Assembly: GCA_028716025.1 (NCBI GenBank)
Contig: JAQUQP010000032.1
Location: 1 to 15,139 of the forward strand
Direction of reading: 5' to 3'
DNA from: a bacterium
Lineage (GTDB): Bacteria > UBA6262
Length of the DNA stretch: 15,139 bases
Positions 1 through 5,758 of the stretch are shown here, one piece after another (within the stretch, counting starts at the first letter, position 1; the number at the start of each line of letters is the position of its first letter). Under the pieces are notes generated by a model that was not told the DNA's origin, searched no databases, and saw nothing but the letters and a program-made list of their open reading frames with translations. A program made the translations under genes and the position numbers.

Positions 1-598
1 CAGATTGCTTTTGCAAATAGATATCTTGCGAAGCATTAATGGCCACCAGTTGCGCCCCGCCACCGGCATAGGGCAAAAGATTTTGCACTGGCTTTCCGGA
101 TTTTAGTTCATTGACCATAAAAGTAAAGGTGCTCTCTGTTTTTTCTTTTACTTCTTCCGGCTCAGTCGTAAAACGTACTACCTGCCAGTCTTCAGTAAGT
201 CTTTCATTATCCAGGTACATTCTCACCGTACCAAACTTACTGGTTGTCTTGCCTACATCTATTGGTACGATTTTAAAGACAGGTATCTGTCCAACGGGTT
301 GGAAATAAAAATAGAGGAGATACCTGCCCTCCTGCGGGAAAATAACTTCCTGTGAAAAATTACCGGCAGCATCAAGTGTCGGGAAAAAGTGGATCATCAT
401 TTCCAGGTCCTGGTCCGCCAGTACCAGATGCATCTTTTGGCCGCCTATCTCTGCCAGGTCAGTAGTCCCGACACTGAATACCAAGGGCACCGCTTTATTC
501 ACCGGAGGCTTAGCCGGCTTCTCCTTAAAAATTATTTCATAACCCCAGCCGGTACCTGCCAGGCAGATGATAAATAGCGCGCACAATATCTTTTTCAC
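1..598 (-). CDS. Secreted FixH/YtkA-like tandem-domain protein, C-terminus cut by window edge
   Basis: This frame is open from a GTG at 598 to the window edge, giving 199 visible residues. It begins with a signal peptide (KK, then a hydrophobic stretch of about residues 4-17, likely cleavage near GWG-YE), so the product is exported. Residues 38-102 look like one immunoglobulin-like FixH/YtkA-type domain (MHLVLADQDL, then GNFSQEVIFPQEGRYLLYF). Residues 155-199 start a second copy (FTFMVNELKSGKPVQNL, then AQLVAINASQD). Family members usually carry an HVHP-type motif after the MHL strand; here it reads IHFFP, keeping one histidine (H70) besides H57. A GTGAGG ribosome site lies about 8 bases upstream. 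The GTG start overlaps the end of an inverted-repeat element. It is last in the minus-strand run, 95 bases after the PilZ gene. Related domains occur in proteins linked to metal or redox handling; the role here is unknown. Confidence 0.75.
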   Translation of the reverse strand, partial: MKKILCALFIICLAGTGWGYEIIFKEKPAKPPVNKAVPLVFSVGTTDLAEIGGQKMHLVLADQDLEMMIHFFPTLDAAGNFSQEVIFPQEGRYLLYFYFQPVGQIPVFKIVPIDVGKTTSKFGTVRMYLDNERLTEDWQVVRFTTEPEEVKEKTESTFTFMVNELKSGKPVQNLLPYAGGGAQLVAINASQDIYLQKQS

Positions 599-693
599 CC
601 CGTTAGACCTCACTTTCAAAAAAGTTAAATTAGTTCTAACTATTTTACTCTGCCATTCAGGCTTATATCTATTAACTAGTGTTCTAACGGGGT
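597..693 (-). repeat. Inverted-repeat element between PilZ gene and secreted-protein gene
   Basis: ACCCCGTTAGA at 597-607 and TCTAACGGGGT at 683-693 (plus-strand reading) form a perfect 11-base inverted repeat around 75 bases. In the direction of transcription it begins directly after the TGA of the PilZ gene and ends inside the GTG start of the next gene. The enclosed sequence is AT-rich and holds a further TTCTAAC near 632. The same outer arms, with the same outer boundary, recur at 8723-8803. It could be a REP/MITE-like mobile repeat, an RNA hairpin controlling the next gene, or a regulator site; the sequence does not decide. Confidence 0.75.
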
Positions 694-1041
694 TCACAGG
701 GTCCCCTTTACAGGATATTGATGCTTAGTCACATAGGTGATCAATAATTCCATTTTGCTTTTCGGTAAACTGGTGAATTTTAACCCGATGAAACAGCCGT
801 GCTGGTTCCGGGTATAATGGGCTACTGAAGCATGTACATCATTCAGGATAATGTCTTCGCTCAACATGATCTGCAAGAGCAATTTATCCACCTGCGGGAA
901 AACTATAGCCGAATAAATCTTCGCGCCACCCTTACTGATATCGACAATAACCCCCTCTCCTACCGGGGTAATTGACTCCAAACCAAAAAATTTAACCGGG
1001 ATAGCCGCGCGATAACGTTGAATACGAGACTGTTCAGCCAT
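694..1041 (-). CDS. PilZ-domain protein with weakened c-di-GMP motif
   Basis: This 115-residue protein is a single PilZ domain. The second c-di-GMP motif is intact: D34-I-S36-K-G-G39 fits [DN]xSxxG. The first, RxxxR, is not cleanly present: the N-terminus has R6, R9 and R11, but no two arginines are four apart, and the position four before R11 is I7. Binding may be weak or absent. The ATG at 1041 has a GGGAG site about 7 bases upstream and overlaps the end of the preceding gene by 8 bases, indicating translational coupling. No signal peptide or membrane segment is seen, so it is cytoplasmic. It probably acts as a small adaptor for the upstream two-component genes, by inference from position. 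Confidence 0.88.
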   Translation of the reverse strand: MAEQSRIQRYRAAIPVKFFGLESITPVGEGVIVDISKGGAKIYSAIVFPQVDKLLLQIMLSEDIILNDVHASVAHYTRNQHGCFIGLKFTSLPKSKMELLITYVTKHQYPVKGTL

Positions 1042-1795
1042 ACCTACTCCCGGATAAAGATAAATTTACTAACGCCTGGATAAATTTTATATACTCCCGG
1101 CCAACTTCCATAAAATAGCCAGCCACGTTTTCTATTTTTATTTTTTGTTGTCCCCAATCAACCATACCGCCGGACCAGTGCGGGGCCAAATCGCTCATAT
1201 AACAAACTGTGTGCCCCTTACCGGAACAACCGGTCACCAGGAGCGGATATTCTTTTTTAGAGAGGCTTATTTGCGGCAAATTCACCTTCAGGTCCCGTAC
1301 CGCCAGCAGTGTTTTAGTGCCTGGTTTGGGAACAACTCTGTTATAGCCGCCGATGAGCGGTCCATTTTTTAACTTCGCCGTCTTGAATCCCTGAGTTTGG
1401 TTTTTCTTGGGCAAGATGACCCCTCCTTGAGAGCAATTGATCCGGTCATCACGGGATGAACAGCGGACCGGCAAAACTGCTGCCAATTTGGATCGATCAT
1501 AATTCCCGTCGTAGCCATGGAAGGAACCCCACCCGCCGATCATTATCAATCCTATACCCTCGTTCACCATCTTGACCAGAGTTTCTTGCGCCGGGGCGGA
1601 GATCATAACTGAGGGATAATCACTTAAGATCACGGCTTGATAGTGTTTGCGCAACCGCTGTTCCGTCAAAGGTCGCCGGGACGGGACATAATCCGGGTCA
1701 TACCCCAAATATTTGAGTACCCCGTAAAGATAGCGTGCTGATTGTCGCAAGCTGTCGTCACCGCAGTAAAGGAGAGGGATCTTATTTTTTTTCAT
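1034..1795 (-). CDS. Class I glutamine amidotransferase-fold protein lacking the nucleophile cysteine
   Basis: The chosen start, ATG at 1795 (MKKNKIPLLYCGDD), gives 253 residues. A start at 1858 is possible but would overlap the receiver gene by 77 bases and add an uncharacteristic leader. The protein resembles the putative glutamine amidotransferase-like family (DUF1355/GATase1-like): a first strand IPLLYCGDD, a helix, AVILSDYPSVM, then the turn GLIMIGGWGSFHG (residues 82-94). In true class I amidotransferases this turn holds the catalytic Cys (GxCxG); here it reads G88-W-G-S-F, so glutaminase activity is unlikely. Relatives often sit beside membrane or von Willebrand-type proteins, and their role is unknown. 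It overlaps the receiver gene by 14 bases and the PilZ gene by 8, with no clear ribosome site of its own, which suggests coupled translation and a role as ligand sensor or scaffold in this module. Confidence 0.75.
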   Translation of the reverse strand: MKKNKIPLLYCGDDSLRQSARYLYGVLKYLGYDPDYVPSRRPLTEQRLRKHYQAVILSDYPSVMISAPAQETLVKMVNEGIGLIMIGGWGSFHGYDGNYDRSKLAAVLPVRCSSRDDRINCSQGGVILPKKNQTQGFKTAKLKNGPLIGGYNRVVPKPGTKTLLAVRDLKVNLPQISLSKKEYPLLVTGCSGKGHTVCYMSDLAPHWSGGMVDWGQQKIKIENVAGYFMEVGREYIKFIQALVNLSLSGSRYG

Positions 1796-2189
1796 CGGGA
1801 TTTGGGCTGCGAGCGGCCAGTAATTCGCGAATTTTAGCCAATAGTTTTTCAGCTTCAAAAGGTTTGTTCATATAAGCATCGGCGCCAACCTGCTCTCCGG
1901 TTTTGCGGGAATCCTCACCGGCTTTAGCAGTTAACATGATAATGGGAATATCCTTATAATGGGTATCATACTTCAGCATGCGGGCCACATGAAATCCATC
2001 CATGCCCGGCAGCATTAGGTCCAGAATGATCAGATCAGGGCGCAAACTACGGGCCGTATTCAAAGCTTCTTTACCATCCCTGGCGACGATAACCTCATAG
2101 CCGGATGATTCCAGGCGCATGCGGATTACCGTCACAATGTCTGCTTCATCATCTACCAGTAATATTTTCTTTTTTCTTTCTTCAGTCAT
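1782..2189 (-). CDS. Stand-alone receiver (CheY-like response regulator)
   Basis: This is a 135-residue single receiver domain with no output domain. All core residues are present: acidic pair D13-D14, phospho-acceptor D57 (LIILDLMLPGMDG), T87 (IIMLTA) and K109 (NKPF). The last dozen residues (ARSPNPDEKK) are a short charged tail. It would accept phosphate from a histidine kinase, most likely the hybrid-like kinase two genes upstream, and signal by protein contact rather than by DNA binding. It follows the other receiver after 59 bases containing overlapping hairpins, and its stop lies inside the start of the amidotransferase-like gene. It shares the MTEE(R/K)K opening and overall layout with that neighbour, suggesting an old duplication, though the two have diverged widely. 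Confidence 0.95.
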   Translation of the reverse strand: MTEERKKKILLVDDEADIVTVIRMRLESSGYEVIVARDGKEALNTARSLRPDLIILDLMLPGMDGFHVARMLKYDTHYKDIPIIMLTAKAGEDSRKTGEQVGADAYMNKPFEAEKLLAKIRELLAARSPNPDEKK

Positions 2190-2215
2190 TAGTTAGTCCC
2201 TTTCTTTAACTGCCA

Positions 2216-2237
2216 TCCGCGAACCGCGGACTGCGGT
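2216..2237. other. Two overlapping, mutually exclusive GC-rich hairpins between receiver genes
   Basis: In the 59-base gap between the two receiver genes, TCCGCG-AAC-CGCGGA (2216-2230) and ACCGC-GGACT-GCGGT (2223-2237) are both perfect stems that share bases, so only one can form at a time. No U-tract follows on the transcribed (minus) strand, so this is not a standard terminator. It may be an mRNA-stability or processing site that sets the ratio of the two receivers, or a remnant of a GC-rich repeat. Confidence 0.5.
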
Positions 2238-2248
2238 CTGTCTTTATA

Positions 2249-2635
2249 CTACCCGATCAGTTTCTTGATCTGTTCCAGCAGGTCTTTGGAGTCAAATGGT
2301 TTTTTGATGCAACTGGCAGCCCCGAGTTCCAGCGCGCGGTCTCCTAATTCCATCACATGGCGGCTGGAAGCGGTAAACAGGATGATCGGGATGTCTTTCA
2401 CCGCAGGATCGTTTTTAACCGCTTTACACACTTGATATCCGTCCAGTTTAGGCATTTTCACATCCAGGAGTATCAGATCCGGATGCTCGCTCCTTATTTT
2501 AATTAAGGCTTCTTCCCCATCAGCTGCCAATAGCACATTATATCCCAGGCTGATTATCCGCATCCTGGTTAATTCGGCAATGTCTTTTTCGTCATCTACC
2601 AGTAAAACGGTCTTAGCTTTTTTTTCTTCAGTCAT
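2249..2635 (-). CDS. Stand-alone receiver directly downstream of the membrane kinase
   Basis: This is a 128-residue receiver domain with no output module. Core residues are intact: D14-D15, phospho-acceptor D58 (LILLDVKMPKLDG), T88 (ILFTA) and K112 (KKPF). Its ATG overlaps the stop of the kinase gene in an ATGA arrangement, with a GGAGG site about 6 bases upstream inside the kinase's last codons. That tight coupling makes it the likely cognate partner of that kinase. With the second receiver downstream, one sensor may feed two receivers, one of which could act as a phosphate sink, as known in some chemotaxis and stress systems. This pairing is inferred from gene order. Confidence 0.95.
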   Translation of the reverse strand: MTEEKKAKTVLLVDDEKDIAELTRMRIISLGYNVLLAADGEEALIKIRSEHPDLILLDVKMPKLDGYQVCKAVKNDPAVKDIPIILFTASSRHVMELGDRALELGAASCIKKPFDSKDLLEQIKKLIG

Positions 2636-5163
2636 TTTTTGCCTCCCGCCCGGGTCCGGGCCAGAGCTATAAGCTCTTCTTCATTCTCCCCGTCCTCAGG
2701 GAAGAAAGCCTGTCCGGCAACAAGCTCCACGTTAACTTCCTCTTTATCATAAAAATGAGTCTGGCCAGGGGTCAATTTGTACAATTTCTCGGCAAACTGC
2801 TGGTAACTGTTGCCGTTATCTTTAACCACTACCATGACCGAACCGTTGCCCAGTTTTACCAGGCGGTCATCACGCTGGATCTTCTCTTGCAACGATTGAG
2901 CAATATCGTCAGTCAAGATCTTAACCCAGGTTTGCCCATACCGTTCCAGAATGTGCTGGTAATTTTTGATCAGGACCAAGGTGATCATAAATTTTTCCTG
3001 GCGCTGCTTATATTCATCGGCAAATTGCCGGAAAATATCCCTGGATACCGCTGCTGGCTCAAAAACCGGCATGGTAAAGGAAAACGTACTTCCTTTATTC
3101 AATCCGCTGGTCACGGTGATCTTGCCGCCATGCGCTTCGACGATCTGACGGCAGATCGACAATCCCAATCCGGTCCCTTTGATGCCAGGCTTTACCTCAC
3201 GGTCCACTTGTTCAAACTTTTCAAAAATTCTATTTAGAGCCTCCGTCGGAATACCTTTGCCCGTATCTTCGATCGCGAACTCAATCAGGGTCGGATCAGA
3301 ACTTCTTCTTACCAAAAGATTGATCTTGCCGCCGCTATCGGTAAATTTAATACTATTACCTACCAGATTGGTCAGCACCTGCAGTAATCGTGTTTCATCG
3401 GCATAAATGGACGGCAATCCTTCTTCCAGGGAATAGGTCAGGGAAAGCTTTTTGTGTTCCACCAAAGGCATGATAGTGGGGATAAATCCTTCAATCAACC
3501 GTTGAATCTGCTGTTCATGTTTTGCCATTTTCATCCGGCCCGATTCCAGTTTGGCCAGGTCCAAAATATCCTGGATTAAAGTTTCCAGCCGTTCAATATT
3601 CTTTTTGGCAATATTCAACACTCGCTCTTGCTCAGGAGAGATCCCGCCAGGGAGAACCCGGTCCATGATCAGGGAAACACCTTCTTTGATCGCGGTTAGG
3701 GGGGTACGTAATTCATGGCTGACCGTAGAAACAAACTCATCTTTCATAATATCCAACCGCTCCAAACGGTCATAGGCATCGTTCAATTCTTCATTTTTTT
3801 GCACCAGGTAATCCTGGATCTTCTGCAATTCCAGGTTGCGCTCTTGCAGTTCACTGGTCCGTTCCCGCACTTTTTCTTCCAATTTAGTGTAAGAATTCTT
3901 GAGATTATCAGCCATAAGGTTGAATTGTTCGGCTAATTCTTGCAGTTCATTACCGGTGTTTACCTGAATGTGATACTCCAAATTTCCCTGGCCGATTATC
4001 TCGGATCCCCGGTGGAGCTCATAGACTGGTTTAAGAAAATCACGAGCCAATGAAACAGCAAAGAAAGGGATAAAAATAACTATAGCAATGATAACAATGA
4101 TAAATTTAGTTTTTACTTCTTGGAGTCCTTCCAGAACCGTAGATTCCGGGATACTGACCAGGATAACCCAGCGATTAAACACCAGGTTAGGATCCGCCCC
4201 TACCTGGACTCCACCGACATAACCAAATTCCCTGGAAAAAGGGATCTGTCCGGAGGTGACGAAAGCGGCTTCTCTTTTACCGGCTTCTATTTCCCTTTTT
4301 ACCTGTTCGCCGCGCTTTACTTTCTGATAGACTTCATTATCAGCCAGGCGTTCTTTGAGATATTTGGAAAAAAGCATGCCATTATCATAGAGCAGCAGAG
4401 CTCCCTCATCAAGTATCGTGACAAAAATATAGCGGCCTTCGGCGATACTGCGCATGATCGCGTAGTGCGTGATCTCCCCCACCTTGCGCAGGTCGATTAT
4501 GCCTACGACGACCCCGATTAGTTTCTTGGTTTTCAGGTTCCTGACCGCCCGGCTAATCACCAGTTCCGGTTGTTTATCAACTGACCCGATACCGGGCGCT
4601 GAAAAATAGATACTGTCATTGCGCACAGCTTCGGTAAAATAATCCTGGCCGGCGAAATCCTGGTTTTGCCACTGGGTGGAAGTCAGGGCAATAGGTTTAC
4701 CGTTCATATCGATCAGACCCAGTACTTTATAGGAAGACTCCTTTTGCTGGAATTCTCTTAGACTATTTAAGATATCTTGCGTTGACTGGCTGCTTAAAGC
4801 TCCACCCGGCCCCGTAGAGCCCGGCTGGAAGACAGAATACATGTTGGATAGATATTCTATTTCATTGATTCTCTTGTTAAAGAATGAACTGATGTTATTA
4901 CTCAAAGTGTAAGAAGCATTTTTCAGGTACCCTTTGGCTTCTTTGACCAGGACCCATTTGCTTAAGTTATACCCATATACCGCGATCAAGATCGAAGGAG
5001 CGAGCGACGCGCTCAGGAACAGGATCACAAAAACCGGAGTAAGTTTTATTTTAAATTTTTCCCACAGGTGGTATTTGGCCAGGAAATAATAAGGCAGGAT
5101 AAAAACAACGATCCCGAACATTAAAAAAAGATATGGCTGGATTAGGTCCATTATATTGGACAT
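2632..5163 (-). CDS. Membrane Cache-HAMP sensor histidine kinase with degenerate GGDEF-like C-terminal domain
   Basis: An 843-residue inner-membrane kinase. Hydrophobic segments lie at about 10-28, 42-64 and 353-375. The stretch 65-350 between the second and third is a periplasmic Cache-type sensor (LGLIDMNGKPI near 148; FSAPGIGS and GVVVGIIDL near 187-224). HAMP follows at about 372-425, then a coiled coil (422-475), a HisKA domain with H483 (VSHELRTP), and an ATPase domain with N599/N603, DTGKG at 633-637 and GTGLGL at 663-668. After it comes an unusual extension (705-843) with the layout of a diguanylate cyclase domain (ITLVLIKNYQHILERYG, DDRLVKLGNGSVMVVV, AFFPEDGENEEELIALA), but with GNGSV where GGDEF should be, so it should not make c-di-GMP. 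It begins 14 bases after a PilZ gene and overlaps the following receiver by 4. The ribosome site is weak (GAAAGAA). Confidence 0.93.
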   Translation of the reverse strand: MSNIMDLIQPYLFLMFGIVVFILPYYFLAKYHLWEKFKIKLTPVFVILFLSASLAPSILIAVYGYNLSKWVLVKEAKGYLKNASYTLSNNISSFFNKRINEIEYLSNMYSVFQPGSTGPGGALSSQSTQDILNSLREFQQKESSYKVLGLIDMNGKPIALTSTQWQNQDFAGQDYFTEAVRNDSIYFSAPGIGSVDKQPELVISRAVRNLKTKKLIGVVVGIIDLRKVGEITHYAIMRSIAEGRYIFVTILDEGALLLYDNGMLFSKYLKERLADNEVYQKVKRGEQVKREIEAGKREAAFVTSGQIPFSREFGYVGGVQVGADPNLVFNRWVILVSIPESTVLEGLQEVKTKFIIVIIAIVIFIPFFAVSLARDFLKPVYELHRGSEIIGQGNLEYHIQVNTGNELQELAEQFNLMADNLKNSYTKLEEKVRERTSELQERNLELQKIQDYLVQKNEELNDAYDRLERLDIMKDEFVSTVSHELRTPLTAIKEGVSLIMDRVLPGGISPEQERVLNIAKKNIERLETLIQDILDLAKLESGRMKMAKHEQQIQRLIEGFIPTIMPLVEHKKLSLTYSLEEGLPSIYADETRLLQVLTNLVGNSIKFTDSGGKINLLVRRSSDPTLIEFAIEDTGKGIPTEALNRIFEKFEQVDREVKPGIKGTGLGLSICRQIVEAHGGKITVTSGLNKGSTFSFTMPVFEPAAVSRDIFRQFADEYKQRQEKFMITLVLIKNYQHILERYGQTWVKILTDDIAQSLQEKIQRDDRLVKLGNGSVMVVVKDNGNSYQQFAEKLYKLTPGQTHFYDKEEVNVELVAGQAFFPEDGENEEELIALARTRAGGKK

Positions 5164-5177
5164 TTATTTTTATTCTT

Positions 5178-5585
5178 TCATTGGGCTGGAGTTTTATTGT
5201 CAGGATCGGTCTTACCGTCATTCATATGCAGTCGACCGTATAAGAATGCGTATATCGCCGCTGTTTTCGACGGTTCCAGGCCTACAAATTGGACCCCGGT
5301 ATTAAAAAAACCATCTTTTTCACTGGGCACAACCCATATCACTCTCACGTCAGCCGTGATCCGGATCCGGTTGGCCCCGGGCAAACTGAAAATAAAGATC
5401 GCTTTACTGGACATCTGCAGTCTTTTAGGTAAAAGGATCATCATGCCCCGTTCCGACAAGTTAACTGTTTTAGTCAGGGTGTTATACACACTGCCATCGT
5501 CCAGTGTAGCATTAACCACTTGTATGTTTTCTTCAAATTTTATACGAGCGCTTTGTCTCCGCTCAGGTTGCTTAAAATCGATCAT
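5178..5585 (-). CDS. PilZ-domain c-di-GMP receptor
   Basis: The ATG at 5585 (MIDFKQPERR) is preferred over an upstream start at 5633 because GGAGG lies 6 bases before it and the longer leader is not PilZ-like. This gives 135 residues. Both c-di-GMP motifs are intact: R10-x-x-x-R14 (RQSAR) and N42-L-S44-E-R-G47 (NxSxxG). No membrane segment or signal peptide is present, and the C-terminal 15 residues are charged and probably disordered. It should bind c-di-GMP in the cytoplasm. It lies 14 bases ahead of the membrane kinase whose tail looks like a dead GGDEF domain, so the pair may connect c-di-GMP level to kinase output; this link is inferred from position. Confidence 0.92.
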   Translation of the reverse strand: MIDFKQPERRQSARIKFEENIQVVNATLDDGSVYNTLTKTVNLSERGMMILLPKRLQMSSKAIFIFSLPGANRIRITADVRVIWVVPSEKDGFFNTGVQFVGLEPSKTAAIYAFLYGRLHMNDGKTDPDNKTPAQ

Positions 5586-5671
5586 GCTAATCCTCCAAAT
5601 TACTATAAGTAAAGTTTGCCAGTGGCTAGTCACTACGGATTACAGTCAATACTAAAATATAGCCTGGTTGT

Positions 5672-5758
5672 TAACTGCACTTTTCTTTTACTGGCAACTG
5701 ATGTTCGCTTTTACTGCTCTTTGTTCTTACTGTTTTTTACACTTACTGGCTAACTGGT
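5672..5758. repeat. 16-base-period ACTG repeat overlapping a kinase stop codon
   Basis: On the plus strand ACTG begins at 5674, 5690, 5697, 5713, 5729, 5745 and 5753, with another at 5762. The spacings are 16, 7, 16, 16, 16, 8 and 9, so this is a degenerate tandem array of 16-base units (ttACTG plus a T-rich spacer) with an 8-base half period. It fills most of the 157 bases between the cytoplasmic kinase and the PilZ gene and runs into the kinase's 3' end, covering its stop codon. The rest of the gap (5591-5671) holds a related imperfect palindrome, AGTGGCTAGTCACT, and no gene. The 16 bases at 5740-5755 recur exactly at 12389-12404. Confidence 0.7.

Noticed and set aside
1796..1858. Upstream start for the amidotransferase-like gene
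   Set aside because: It would overlap the receiver gene by 77 bases and adds a leader unrelated to the fold; ATG 1795 fits the first beta strand.
2755..3237. 160-codon plus-strand open frame inside the membrane kinase gene
   Set aside because: It is antisense to the kinase ATPase and C-terminal domains and has no ribosome site or domain signal.
5197..5655. 152-codon plus-strand open frame opposite the canonical PilZ gene
   Set aside because: It is antisense to a clear PilZ domain with both motifs and a GGAGG site; its translation has no recognisable domain.
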